40,254 nt of DNA from Methanobacteriota archaeon (lineage in GTDB: Archaea; Thermoplasmatota; Poseidoniia; Poseidoniales; Poseidoniaceae). The stretch is from the NCBI GenBank assembly GCA_018667575.1, contig JABIUA010000089.1, positions 1 through 40,254 of the forward strand, read 5' to 3'. The translations under genes were made by a program, and so were the position numbers. The notes under the pieces were generated by a model. It saw nothing but the letters and a program-made list of their open reading frames with translations. It made no database searches and was not told where the DNA came from. Shown here in pieces: positions 10,531-20,644 of this stretch; position 1 is the first letter of the stretch; the number at the start of each line of letters is the position of its first letter.

Positions 10531-13203
10531 TTAAATCTCTGTGATATCGTTACGTTGTGAACTAACTTTGAATTTCTTTACTGCTTTATCGTAAACCTTA
10601 CTGTCAATGATATTATTGCGTACAAGTCTAGAGATAGCTGCTAGGGTGATTGATTCACCGTCAATTTCGAAAAATCTTCTCAATGCTTCTCTGGTATCTG
10701 AACGCCCAAAACCATCGGTCCCTAGAACTGTGAAATCATTAGGCATCCATTGTCTTACCATATCTGGGACTGCTGCCATATTATCTGATACTGCAATAAT
10801 CGGATCTTTAGTTGAGCCAAGCATTTGTTGAACCCAAGATTGTTTCTCTGGTTCACTTGGATTTAGACGATTCCAACGCTCACATTCGAGCCCGTCTCTT
10901 CTTAATTCGCCATATGATGTAGCCGACCATATTTCGCTTCGAATACCGAATTCTTCCAACTTCTCTACAGCATCAAGAACCTGTAACATAATTGGACCTG
11001 AGCCAAGTAAACGAACGATTGGCCCGTCGCCCTTTGGTGCACCTCTCAACTTATACAATCCTCTGATAATCCCCTCATCAACGTTTTTTGGTTTAGCAGG
11101 CATTGGATAATTTTCATTGTACACGGCGATGTAATACATGACATCTATGTCTTGCTCAAACATTTCCTTGATACCATGTTGGATGATAGTTGCAAGTTCG
11201 TATGCAAATGCAGGGTCCCATGCCCTAACTGATGGATTGGTATGAGCCATCAAAAGTGAATGGCCATCCTGATGTTGAAGCCCTTCACCATTCAATGTAG
11301 TTCGGCCCGATGTTGCGCCCATCAAGAATCCTCTAGCACGTTGGTCTGCTGCAGACCAAATCAAATCGGCAACTCTCTGAAAACCAAACATAGAATAGAA
11401 GATATAGAAAGGAATAGTAGGGCAACTGTGTGTCGAATAAGATGTTGCAGATGCAATAAATGTTGATGTTGCCCCAGCTTCGTTTATCCCTTCTTCGAAT
11501 AGTTGACCAGCTTCGGATTCTTTGTATTTCATGATAACCTTGTGGTCAACTGGAGTGTAAAGTTGCCCCTCTGGATGGTAAATACCAAACTCAGAAAATA
11601 ACGGGTCCATACCAAATGTTCTAGCCTCATCTGGAATTATAGGCACTATAGTAGGACCTAATTCTTTAGATTTCATCAAACCTCTAAGCAACCGTACAAA
11701 TGCCATTGTGGTCGATACTTGCATCTTCCCTTTGGTTCCATCATCAAAATCCGAGTAAACATCGCTACTAGGCATTGTGAGGTTGGATTTAGGTGAACGG
11801 CGCTCTGGAACATATCCATGTAGTACTTCTCGCCTTGACTTAGCATACTCTACTAATTCCGGAACATCTTCTGGGTTGATGAAAGGATAAGTCTCTAAAT
11901 CTTCATCGCTGAATGATAAGTTCATATCATCCCGCATGAATTTCATACTCTCAATATCTGCTTTTTTCTTCTGATGCGTGGTATTCTTACCAGCAAAAGC
12001 AGGACCAAGCCCATAGCCTTTGATTGTCCTAATGATGACTGCAGTTGGTTGCCCTTTGTGCGCGGTTGCCTGCGCATATGCGGCGTGAAGTTTTACAAAA
12101 TCATGACCGCCAACATCTTCGCATAGTTTTTCTAAATCTTCATCGGTATATTGTGATACCATTTCAGATAACTCTGGGGTATTGAATAAGTCTTTACGGA
12201 TAATTGATCCCCCTGCAGTCATAATTCGTTGCTCATCACCATCGACAAGTGAGTTTAGCCTTGCTGCAAGAATTCCTTGGCTATCTCTTGAAAATAAATC
12301 ATCCCAACTACTTCCCCATAGAACTTTGATTACGTTCCATCCAGCACCTCTAAACCTACCTTCTAATTCTTGAACAATCTTTGAGTTTCCTCTAACTGGG
12401 CCATCGAGTCTCTGTAAATTACAGTTCATTGTCATAATGATATTGTCCAAGCCCTCTCTTGCTGCAAGCGATAATTGTGAGAGAGATTCGGGTTCATCTG
12501 ATTCACCATCACCCATTGTATACCAGACTCTAGAACCTGTAGTGTTGCATAATCCTCTAGATTCTAAGTATCGATTAAATCTGGCTTGATGAATCGCCGT
12601 CATTCCGCCAAGGCCCATACTGACACTGGGGAACTCCCAAAAATTTGGCATGAGTCTTGGGTGAGGATATGATGAGAGGCCTTTGCCACCGGTTTCTTGG
12701 CGGAACATCTCTATCTCGTCTTTGGATAGTCTTCCTTCGAGCCAAGCTCTTGCATAAACTCCAGGTGAAGCGTGTCCTTGCCAGTAAACATGGTCGCCTG
12801 AGCCATCTCCATCTTTACCTCTAAAGAAGTGATTAAATCCTGTTTCCCATGCGTGCGATGTGGATGCATAGGTTGAGATGTGCCCGCCAATTCCTTCGAA
12901 ATACTTGTTCGCTCGAGTGACTATCATCATTGCATTCCAGCGGATTACTTCGTGTAATCGCTTTTCCATTTCGAGATTTCCAGGATATGACCCTTGGTTA
13001 GTCGGCGAAATAGTGTTGAGATAAGGAGTGTTGATCGCATCGATATCGACTCCTGCTGATTTGGCAGCAGCTATAGTTGCTAAGAGTAAGCGTCTTGCTT
13101 CCTCATTACCTTGTTGGCCTTGAACTGCCAAAATTGAATCAATCCACTCCCTTGTCGAAATAGGATCAGGGTCAGGTAAAACGCTGTCAGACTCAAAGCC
13201 CAC
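10531..13203 (-). CDS. aceE: Pyruvate dehydrogenase E1 component, homodimeric (AceE-type)
   Basis: 890 aa; TPYLNTI, GGHISTYASTSHAWETGFNHFFRG, TPP-binding MGDGESDEPES...NCNLQRLDGPVRGN, GEGLQHQDGHSLL, SDNMAAVPDMVRQW...TDGFGRSDTREALRRFFE. Confidence 0.95.
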   Translation of the reverse strand: MGFESDSVLPDPDPISTREWIDSILAVQGQQGNEEARRLLLATIAAAKSAGVDIDAINTPYLNTISPTNQGSYPGNLEMEKRLHEVIRWNAMMIVTRANKYFEGIGGHISTYASTSHAWETGFNHFFRGKDGDGSGDHVYWQGHASPGVYARAWLEGRLSKDEIEMFRQETGGKGLSSYPHPRLMPNFWEFPSVSMGLGGMTAIHQARFNRYLESRGLCNTTGSRVWYTMGDGESDEPESLSQLSLAAREGLDNIIMTMNCNLQRLDGPVRGNSKIVQELEGRFRGAGWNVIKVLWGSSWDDLFSRDSQGILAARLNSLVDGDEQRIMTAGGSIIRKDLFNTPELSEMVSQYTDEDLEKLCEDVGGHDFVKLHAAYAQATAHKGQPTAVIIRTIKGYGLGPAFAGKNTTHQKKKADIESMKFMRDDMNLSFSDEDLETYPFINPEDVPELVEYAKSRREVLHGYVPERRSPKSNLTMPSSDVYSDFDDGTKGKMQVSTTMAFVRLLRGLMKSKELGPTIVPIIPDEARTFGMDPLFSEFGIYHPEGQLYTPVDHKVIMKYKESEAGQLFEEGINEAGATSTFIASATSYSTHSCPTIPFYIFYSMFGFQRVADLIWSAADQRARGFLMGATSGRTTLNGEGLQHQDGHSLLMAHTNPSVRAWDPAFAYELATIIQHGIKEMFEQDIDVMYYIAVYNENYPMPAKPKNVDEGIIRGLYKLRGAPKGDGPIVRLLGSGPIMLQVLDAVEKLEEFGIRSEIWSATSYGELRRDGLECERWNRLNPSEPEKQSWVQQMLGSTKDPIIAVSDNMAAVPDMVRQWMPNDFTVLGTDGFGRSDTREALRRFFEIDGESITLAAISRLVRNNIIDSKVYDKAVKKFKVSSQRNDITEI

Positions 13204-13398
13204 AATACTCCCTCATGTTACCCCTAATGCGCTCGGCTTTCAAACCCTTCTAGAAATGGTACTGGCGGAAAAACTAAAATTTCACAATGAAATCTTGGTT
13301 TTTGAATCAAAAAAGCCATACTGAAGGCTATTCAAAGGATATCCGTGAATAACCATGTCGGCAAAACACATAAAGACCGTTTTCACTGGGGGGGCTTT

Positions 13399-13578
13399 AT
13401 GTCTGTCGAGGCCATGGTACAAAATATGATTGAAGAATTGAACTCCGCTCTAGTTGATGCTGTAAAGCACGACAAGGGTAACTCCGCTGCTGGTACACGT
13501 GTACGCAAGGCTATGCAAGACTGCAAAGCTACTGCTCAAGCAATACGCGTTCAAGTTCAAAACGACAAGAACAACTGA
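13399..13578 (+). CDS. Histone H1/Hc1-like small DNA-binding protein
   Basis: 59 aa MSVEAMVQNMIEELNSALVDAVKHDKGNSAAGTRVRKAMQDCKATAQAIRVQVQNDKNN; core GNxAAGTRVRKxMQDxKxxAQxIRxxVQ as in bacterial histone H1-like (Hc1) proteins; G-rich SD-like tract just upstream of ATG 13399. Confidence 0.78.
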   Translation: MSVEAMVQNMIEELNSALVDAVKHDKGNSAAGTRVRKAMQDCKATAQAIRVQVQNDKNN

Positions 13579-13695
13579 ATCCGGACTTAGTTCCTGATTT
13601 CCTTAAGCCATCAGCGAAAGCAAGGCTTAGAGAAACTCGGCTATTACCGTTTGATTATGAATAACGCTCAAAGGTAAGTGCGGTGACAACTTGCT

Positions 13696-15114
13696 ATGCA
13701 AGAGAGGCGGATTTGGTTTTCAATTCTCGCTTTAGGGGTTTTACTTCAAATTCTTGCAGCTGTTTTCATGCCACTGGGCCTTGATGCTCATGTTCATTCA
13801 ACCTATGTTAGCGATAAAATCGCCGATGGAGATTCCACCCTTGACTGGGGGCACCTAAGAATCGATGGTTCAAATCAATCTATTGCTGAAGAGATTCCTG
13901 CTGATGATAAGTGGTTCGTTTGGCATGAGATCATTGAAGTATGGTTCCAGATATTTGGTATCTCTTTGATGAGTTTGCATATTCTTAGTCTAGTTTTGTC
14001 ATTTTCAGCTTTAGGCGTTGTCTATTACTGTACTAGGAAACTATGGGGTGAGCAAAACGCTATCGCTCTTACCGCAATATTATCGATATATTCCCCGTTG
14101 GTTAGGTCGACTGGAAGATTGTATCAAGAAAGCATAGTAATCTTATGTGCAACCATCATCTTGTATTCTATTGTCAAAATATTGCGTAAAGAGAATCATA
14201 AATTTTGGCATTTTACTTGTTTGATTTTCCTCGCATCTATTCTCTCAATCAAAGGGCTACCTGCCAAATATGCACTTTACCTATATCTTCCAATCCTATC
14301 TTTGGAAATATACCGCCCGAAGTACAGGCCGGTTAGTAAACCTACTTTGCTAGCGATTATTGCCATAATAACTAGTGTTCTTGTCTGGATAAGGTTGGAT
14401 AAAATTCCATCAGACTTGCTTGTAATTCTACCGATTACAGTATTTGTATCTGGAATAATATACCTTTACATCGGAGTTCTTTTGTTTAGTACAAACTCTA
14501 AGGAAAGAAACTTAGAATCTGATTATCTCTCGCTACTATCTCAACTAGTTTTTGCAGGATTATGTGGCTATATCACAATGCTATTCTTGGTAGAAATGAA
14601 TACATTAGAGGCTACAAGAGAAGTAGTTCAAGACCGTTTTCGTTACATATATCGATACGTCACTGTACTTGCCGTACCACTTTGGTGGTCCCAGATGGCT
14701 AAACAAAAGAAGCCTGCTCTCAAGTTAGAGGGAAATAAAAATAGAAGTGTTATGTCGATAATGATAGCATTAATGATAATCATAAATTCATACATCTTGA
14801 CTTTGGACCGTGGGATTGAAGAATTAGGTGAGGAATTATATGAAGAAATTGAAGATGGCGAGAACATCCTGTACATTGCAGACCCCCCATTAGCAATGCA
14901 CCGTTTGTATACTCTTCAGATAACTACTGACCCAGGGCATGATAGAAACATCACCGCTTACTGGGCTGATGAAGATATAGACTGGAGTTCAATATTGGTA
15001 GAAAATCAAATCTCATGGGTCATCATGACTGATGATACAGCTAATTATCTCGACGATAAATGGACTATTTTCGAAACACAGACCTCTCATGAAGTATATC
15101 ACTTAACAGAATGA
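13696..15114 (+). CDS. Polytopic membrane protein, GT39/PMT-like glycosyltransferase candidate
   Basis: 472 aa, many TM segments, first-loop acidic/His motif LGLDAHVHSTYVSDKI, GRLYQESI; overall architecture like PMT_2 proteins. Confidence 0.65.
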   Translation: MQERRIWFSILALGVLLQILAAVFMPLGLDAHVHSTYVSDKIADGDSTLDWGHLRIDGSNQSIAEEIPADDKWFVWHEIIEVWFQIFGISLMSLHILSLVLSFSALGVVYYCTRKLWGEQNAIALTAILSIYSPLVRSTGRLYQESIVILCATIILYSIVKILRKENHKFWHFTCLIFLASILSIKGLPAKYALYLYLPILSLEIYRPKYRPVSKPTLLAIIAIITSVLVWIRLDKIPSDLLVILPITVFVSGIIYLYIGVLLFSTNSKERNLESDYLSLLSQLVFAGLCGYITMLFLVEMNTLEATREVVQDRFRYIYRYVTVLAVPLWWSQMAKQKKPALKLEGNKNRSVMSIMIALMIIINSYILTLDRGIEELGEELYEEIEDGENILYIADPPLAMHRLYTLQITTDPGHDRNITAYWADEDIDWSSILVENQISWVIMTDDTANYLDDKWTIFETQTSHEVYHLTE

Positions 15115-15151
15115 TGGATTAGTTCAACACATGGGACTCTGTGCCACACAC

Positions 15152-16177
15152 ATGAGCGGAATACTTGATGGTGTGAAAATTGTTGACCTTTCAAGAGTGT
15201 TAGCAGGGCCTTATGCTACTCAGATGTTATCTGATATGGGTGCTGAAGTAATCAAAATAGAGGCTCCATGGGGCGATGATACAAGAAAATGGGGGCCTCC
15301 TTTTACCACAGGTTTTGATGGGAAACAAGTGGCAGCATACTTTCTATCTTGTAATAGAGGTAAGGAAATTATTAATCTAAATCTCAAAAACCAAGCAGAT
15401 GAAGTGAAAAAAATGATTCAAGATGCTGATGTTCTGGTTGAAAATTTCCGACCGGGTACACTGGAAAGATTACTCGGCAAATTACCAAAGGAACTGATCG
15501 TTTGTTCAATTTCTGCTTATGGTTCAACGGGCCCACGAAGAGATGAACCGGGATATGATATCGCCCTGCAAGCACGCTCTGGAATTATGAGTATCACTGG
15601 TGAGGCTGAAGGACAACCTGCCAAAGTAGGAGTTGCATGGATAGATGTCATCACAGGATTAAATGCATCTAATGCCATATTAGCAGCATTATTTCATAAG
15701 ATGAAAACTGGAGAAGCAAAAAGAATCGATATCTCACTTTGGGATTGCGCAATTGCTGCTCTTGTCAACCAAGCCCATAATGTTCTAGCAAGTGGAAAAA
15801 ACCCAACTCGAATGGGCTCAGCGCACCCTAATTTAGTCCCCTATAGAGCTTTTGAAGTTGAAGATGGATGGTTTGTTATCGGAGTCGGCTCAGACCCGCA
15901 ATGGGAAAATTTAGTTCAACTTCTTGGTATAGAGTCAAAAGAGGAATGGGCGGAAAATACTGGGCGAATCGCAGCAAGAAGCGATGTCGAGGCGTGTATT
16001 GCTAATAAAATCAAACATAGGTCAAGAAAAGATTTAGAAGATTTATTGCAAGGAATTCCTTGTTCTCCTGTCAATACAATAAGCGAGGCGCTAAATGACC
16101 CACAATCTATCGCTAGAGGTTTAGTTTCCAGTTACAACAACGTTCAGGTGCTGGCTAGTCCCTTGAGATTTAAGTAA
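15152..16177 (+). CDS. CaiB/BaiF (family III) CoA-transferase
   Basis: MSGILDGVKIVDLSRVLAGPYATQMLSDMGAEVIKIEAPWGDDTRKWGPPF...NRGKEIINLNLK...VENFRPGTLERL; start set at 15152. Confidence 0.95.
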   Translation: MSGILDGVKIVDLSRVLAGPYATQMLSDMGAEVIKIEAPWGDDTRKWGPPFTTGFDGKQVAAYFLSCNRGKEIINLNLKNQADEVKKMIQDADVLVENFRPGTLERLLGKLPKELIVCSISAYGSTGPRRDEPGYDIALQARSGIMSITGEAEGQPAKVGVAWIDVITGLNASNAILAALFHKMKTGEAKRIDISLWDCAIAALVNQAHNVLASGKNPTRMGSAHPNLVPYRAFEVEDGWFVIGVGSDPQWENLVQLLGIESKEEWAENTGRIAARSDVEACIANKIKHRSRKDLEDLLQGIPCSPVNTISEALNDPQSIARGLVSSYNNVQVLASPLRFK

Positions 16178-16179
16178 CC

Positions 16180-17208
16180 TTAGAAAGAAAATAATGAGGT
16201 CTGTCCGCCTTCTCTGATAAGACCTGCATCTCTCAATTTATCTAGTGCATTATCCATTCTACGTTGACTGAATTGTCTTTCAACTTGTAGGAACTGTTTC
16301 AGTCCTGCAAGGTCAATAGTTCCTAACTCTAGGCTCTTGGTATCTACCTCATTAGAAGGGTGATTATGGAATATTTCTCGAATTTCGTCAAGTCTTTCTG
16401 GAACTTCTTTATCCTTTACAGAACATATTTCCTCAATTGTGCCATGAAGTTTGATTAATTTCAAACCAGTTTTAGGTCCAATTCCGCGTATCCCCGGATG
16501 AAAATCAGTTCCTATCATTATTGCTAAGTCTATCAATTGTGATTTACTTAATTCATGCTCTTGTAATAGTTCTTCAAGATTTATTTTCTGAGCGTGAACT
16601 AGTCTACCGTGTTGTTTGGTGCCATCTGTCATCATGTTTCGAATTAAAATTGGTGTTCCGTAAAGCAGGGCGTCCCAATCTTGTGTTGCAACTGCATCCA
16701 ACTGACCTAGAGCAGCCATTACCGCTGCTTGACCCTCTCCTTCGGCTTTAGCATCAACCCATGGCACCCCGAGCAAGTCGAGTAATTGCTTGGTTTCTTG
16801 CACCATCTCTGGAGAATAATGCATTATTCTTTGAGCCATCTTTTGAGCTAATGCAAAATCTCCAGCTGCTAATGCTTCTTCATGAATTTTTCTCGACTCC
16901 TCTCTACGAGCTCTACGGGTTGCTAATTCATCTGCTTTCAGATCCGGAGATTTTCCGTCAAAGATGAAAACTGGCTTGATTCCTTTTGATAATAGCATAG
17001 TAGTCCTGTTTAGAAATCCCATTAAGTGCGAGACTACTTTACCGTTTTCAGCCTTCAGTGGACCGCCATCACCCTGAGGAGACCTGTCTCTAATAGTCGT
17101 CAAAAATTGGAAGGCTGTTAGAAAAGCATCGACTCCTACTCTTTTTCCAGCGAGTGAATCGAGTTCGATATTCTGTGGCGACGCTAGGTCGCGAAGATTA
17201 CAGCCCAT
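16180..17208 (-). CDS. fen: Flap endonuclease 1
   Basis: GKRVGVDAF, KPVFIFDGKSPDLKADELATRRARREE, AKAEGEGQAAVMAALGQLDAVATQDWDALLYG, GTDFHPGIRGIGPKTGLKLIK; C-terminal PIP-box-like QTSLFSF. Confidence 0.95.
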   Translation of the reverse strand: MGCNLRDLASPQNIELDSLAGKRVGVDAFLTAFQFLTTIRDRSPQGDGGPLKAENGKVVSHLMGFLNRTTMLLSKGIKPVFIFDGKSPDLKADELATRRARREESRKIHEEALAAGDFALAQKMAQRIMHYSPEMVQETKQLLDLLGVPWVDAKAEGEGQAAVMAALGQLDAVATQDWDALLYGTPILIRNMMTDGTKQHGRLVHAQKINLEELLQEHELSKSQLIDLAIMIGTDFHPGIRGIGPKTGLKLIKLHGTIEEICSVKDKEVPERLDEIREIFHNHPSNEVDTKSLELGTIDLAGLKQFLQVERQFSQRRMDNALDKLRDAGLIREGGQTSLFSF

Positions 17209-17294
17209 GTCTTACACTAAAGGTGACAGTATGTGTATATTCGCATTAACAAGAAAGCCGAATTTGTCAAGAAGGGGGAGGTTGAGCCGGTAAT

Positions 17295-18458
17295 ATGGCG
17301 GGTAATATTGCGTGTTTGCGCGGTTGGCATCCTGCTCTAGCCAAAGCAGAATTATCTGCGCTCTTTCCAAATAATGAAATGATATCTCTAGATTCCCAAA
17401 GATTAGTAGAAATTTCTGGTAAGTTAGATATTGAAAAGGTCACTGATATAATTCAGTATAGTAGCGGAACTCAAGCGGTATTACTTGACTGTGTAGTGAT
17501 GAGTTGGAATGAAGAGAGTTCGTTAGATGAATTCATCTCTCAAGTCTCCAATAAAATCGAAAATTCGGATAAGGCCGGTACTTTTGGTGTTGTCCACTGG
17601 CGTCAGGAAGGAAAGATCAAAGATTTGAGCGGTAGTAAACTTGCAGGTATGATTGGTGGAATTGCTGGAAAAAAGGGCTTCACGATTGATTTAGATAAGC
17701 CTGACAATAAACTCGGTTTAGTATTGGATGGTTCGTCCAATCAGGTGGTTTGTGGATGGTTAATTGATTATGAGTCAATAGAAGGCAACTCGAATACTAG
17801 GCGGGCGACTGAAAGGCCCTTTTTCAAACCGATAAGCCTAGACCCAAAACTTGCAAGATTGGCTGTCAATCTAGCCGGTGGTCCACTAGATGAGTATGCA
17901 GTACTAGACCCGATGACTGGAACTGGTGGTTTTGTTATTGAAGCGGCATTGATTGGAAGAAATGCTATCGCACTCGATTTAGAACAAGAAATGGTCAATG
18001 GGGCTATGAAAAATGTACTTTGGGCGTTGGGCAGCGAAGAAATTACAACTGCAGAACATATTCAAATTATTCGAGGTGATGCTACTGACCTAGCCAATTC
18101 GATACCCCGAAAATGGCATCAGAAAATATCTGGTTTAGTTCTAGATCCGCCTTATGGTAGGAATTCTCACGGCTCTCTCTCTCATTTTGATTTAATTAGA
18201 AACACTCTCATTAGTTACCGTGATGTTGCAAGTGAGGATGCCACAATTGTACTAATTCTACCTATTAAACCACCACAGGTGAAGAAACTTGAATTACAAT
18301 CAGATGGTGATGAAATTATCTTACTGCATGGTGAATGGGATGGCTTCAAACAATTATTGTCTGAATGTAATTGGAGAATAGAGGGTTTGTGGGTCGAACA
18401 TGTTCATTCAAGTCTTGGGCGACTCATTCTCCACGCATCAAACGTTCCTCTAAATTGA
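17295..18458 (+). CDS. Trm11/TrmG10-like tRNA (guanine-N2) methyltransferase
   Basis: RRATERPFFKPISLDPKLARLAVNLAG, LDPMTGTGGFVIEAALIGRNAIALDLEQEMVNGA, LDPPYGRNSHG; THUMP-like N-terminus. Confidence 0.88.
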   Translation: MAGNIACLRGWHPALAKAELSALFPNNEMISLDSQRLVEISGKLDIEKVTDIIQYSSGTQAVLLDCVVMSWNEESSLDEFISQVSNKIENSDKAGTFGVVHWRQEGKIKDLSGSKLAGMIGGIAGKKGFTIDLDKPDNKLGLVLDGSSNQVVCGWLIDYESIEGNSNTRRATERPFFKPISLDPKLARLAVNLAGGPLDEYAVLDPMTGTGGFVIEAALIGRNAIALDLEQEMVNGAMKNVLWALGSEEITTAEHIQIIRGDATDLANSIPRKWHQKISGLVLDPPYGRNSHGSLSHFDLIRNTLISYRDVASEDATIVLILPIKPPQVKKLELQSDGDEIILLHGEWDGFKQLLSECNWRIEGLWVEHVHSSLGRLILHASNVPLN

Positions 18459-18828
18459 GAAGAGTCATAGCATCGTCTTCTGTTGGTTGAGGAAAACTTT
18501 CCTTGAAAGGACAACCCAAATCTAGTATCACTTGGTCGTTTTTATCCAAAACATATGGATAGGTTGTACAACCCTTGGGTCTGATGTCATAAACTGAGCA
18601 AAGGCCCTCTGCATCTTTATTTGAAGAGTCTGTCAATAGAAAAACACAAGCCTTGGTATTTTCATTATTTAGTAAAGTTAGAATCCCATTATTGGACCAA
18701 GTGAACTGCTCTAATGTCATACCTGTCCTTCTAGCAAGACGTGAAGCCTCTGATTTAGTAATCGGCATCGTAGTTTCTCTACAACACGCGGAACAGCTCT
18801 GCGGAATACATGGCAGAGAGCGACCCAT
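18424..18828 (-). CDS. YkgJ-family Cys-rich (zinc/iron-chelating) protein
   Basis: PQSCSACCRET...CSVYDIRPKGCTTYPYVLDKNDQVILDLGCPF. Confidence 0.88.
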   Translation of the reverse strand: MGRSLPCIPQSCSACCRETTMPITKSEASRLARRTGMTLEQFTWSNNGILTLLNNENTKACVFLLTDSSNKDAEGLCSVYDIRPKGCTTYPYVLDKNDQVILDLGCPFKESFPQPTEDDAMTLLNLEERLMRGE

Positions 18829-18940
18829 GAACCCGCTAAAAGGTATTACTTATTCAATAAAAGGGTAGAATAGAAAAGAATCATTCGATTTCTAAATCAT
18901 CCAACTTATTCAAGAAGGGTAGGCATGTGGGAAGACCATC

Positions 18941-19017
18941 GGGCGATTAGGGTAGTCTGGATATCCTTCCGGCCTTCGGAGCCGGAGACGTGGGTTCGAA
19001 TCCTGCATCGCCCGCCA
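18941..19017 (+). tRNA. tRNA-Arg(TCG)
   Basis: Acceptor GGGCGAT/ATCGCCC, anticodon stem-loop CCGGC-CTTCGGA-GCCGG, T-arm GTGGG-TTCGAAT-CCTGC, encoded G-CCA. Confidence 0.93.
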
Positions 19018-19056
19018 TAACATGAGATACTAGGTTGTTAGATTTATATTTGAGAT

Positions 19057-19500
19057 TCAAGAAATAAATTGAGTGATTTCATCTATCGACATAACTCCAG
19101 AACCCCTTGCTAAGATGCTTTTTGTAGGCGTGTTAACAATGAACCAGTGAATTTCTTCTTCATTTTTTATTCCTAGTTTTTGCTTGAATTCTTCTTTGTC
19201 AGTATATACTGTAACTGTTCGCTCCCGTATTGTATAATCTCTTATCCCAACCCGCATAATGGCGTCTAAGCGCATTCTTCTGAGCAGTGAAAGTTGTGAA
19301 ACAACAGGAACTTCAATTATGTAATGAGTATCATTGACATTGAGTTGTTCAAGGTTACTAATCATATTGTCTACTAATTCTTGATGCCATCTTTGAAATG
19401 CAGTAATTACAACTAGATTTTTATCAGTGTAATCATCTGGAATAGATTTCTTTTGTTTATTGAGGTTCTTACCACAAATAGTAGGGAATAACTCAACCAT
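19057..19500 (-). CDS. Hypothetical protein, possibly thioredoxin-like fold
   Basis: MVELFPTICGKNLNKQKKSIPDDYTDKNLVVITAFQRWHQELVDNM...; start placed at 19500 to avoid overlap with RibD. The fold assignment is tentative. Confidence 0.6.
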   Translation of the reverse strand: MVELFPTICGKNLNKQKKSIPDDYTDKNLVVITAFQRWHQELVDNMISNLEQLNVNDTHYIIEVPVVSQLSLLRRMRLDAIMRVGIRDYTIRERTVTVYTDKEEFKQKLGIKNEEEIHWFIVNTPTKSILARGSGVMSIDEITQFIS

Positions 19501-19523
19501 GGTAGCACCTAAACCAGTCAAAA

Positions 19524-20543
19524 CTATTCTTTTCGATTCCACACTGAAACAGTTTCTTCGCCCCATTGTTCGTTGGAAACATGAATTAGGCCAGAATCAA
19601 GGAGACGCTTTGAATCGATATTCGATGGTACTGGTTCGACATGGGTTTGTGGACTTTGAACCAAATAAAATTCATCAACTAGCCCTTGGTCAAGAAAATG
19701 ACCGATTGTTGTAGGTCCACCTTCAACCATCAAACGTTGAACCTCTTTATCGCCAAGTAAATTTAGCAAGGCAGGAAGAGTACGAAACTCTTCATCCATA
19801 ACCAATGTCTCTAAACCGTCATTAAGCAGTTTAGATGATTTAGGAATTCTATGATTGGGGTCAATTACAATTCGTAGAGGTTGCCTATTACTTTCCACTC
19901 TTCTCACAGTGAGAGAAGGGTTGTCTCTAATTACGGTGTCTACTCCGACTAAAATCGCATCACATTCCCGCCTCAAATAGTGCACTTTGTCTAAACAACC
20001 CTCAGAAGTAAATCGGCCTGCATCTTCACTTCTATCATCTACAGAACCATTAGAGTCAACTGCTAATTTGACGCAAACCAAGGGTTTTCTATTTTTGCAC
20101 CAATGTAAGAACGGGTGCATTTGTGATGCCGCTTGTGATTCTAAGAGCCCGTGATTAACGGTGATTCCTGCATCTTTCAAAGCCTGGATTCCAGCGCCTC
20201 TAACTGTTGGATTTGGGTCTTTATGAGCAATAATTACTTCTTTAATACCTGCCCACATCAAGGCTTCTGTACAGGGCGGAGTTCTACCAAAATGGTTGCA
20301 TGGCTCTAATGTAACATATGCAACTGCTCCATTTGGCGAGTGCCCATTAGTCTCTGCGTCATGAATTGCCATTTGTTCGGCATGCAATCCTCCTAAATGG
20401 TCATGCCAACCTTCAGCAATCACTTTTCCATCCTTGACAAGTACGCATCCAACAAGTGGATTTGGTGAAACCTTACCTCGACCGCGGTCGGCTACTTCTA
20501 GAGCCCTAGTCATAAATTCAACTTGCGATTTTGACCAATCCAT
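19524..20543 (-). CDS. ribD: Bifunctional riboflavin biosynthesis deaminase/reductase RibD
   Basis: HAEQMAI...AYVTLEPCNHFGRTPPCTEALMWAGIKEVIIAHKDPNP (deaminase) plus VCVKLAVDSNGSVDD...EGCLDKVHYLRRECDAILVGVDTVIRDNPSLTVR...LMVEGGPTTIGHFL (reductase). Confidence 0.95.
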   Translation of the reverse strand: MDWSKSQVEFMTRALEVADRGRGKVSPNPLVGCVLVKDGKVIAEGWHDHLGGLHAEQMAIHDAETNGHSPNGAVAYVTLEPCNHFGRTPPCTEALMWAGIKEVIIAHKDPNPTVRGAGIQALKDAGITVNHGLLESQAASQMHPFLHWCKNRKPLVCVKLAVDSNGSVDDRSEDAGRFTSEGCLDKVHYLRRECDAILVGVDTVIRDNPSLTVRRVESNRQPLRIVIDPNHRIPKSSKLLNDGLETLVMDEEFRTLPALLNLLGDKEVQRLMVEGGPTTIGHFLDQGLVDEFYLVQSPQTHVEPVPSNIDSKRLLDSGLIHVSNEQWGEETVSVWNRKE

Positions 20544-20644
20544 GAAGACCCTCTAATATAGCCCAGAAGCCATCTATTGATGAGTTCTTGGTTTAATCCG
20601 TAAAATGGGGAAGAGTTCATGCGGGTGAGTAATGGTCGCCAAAC

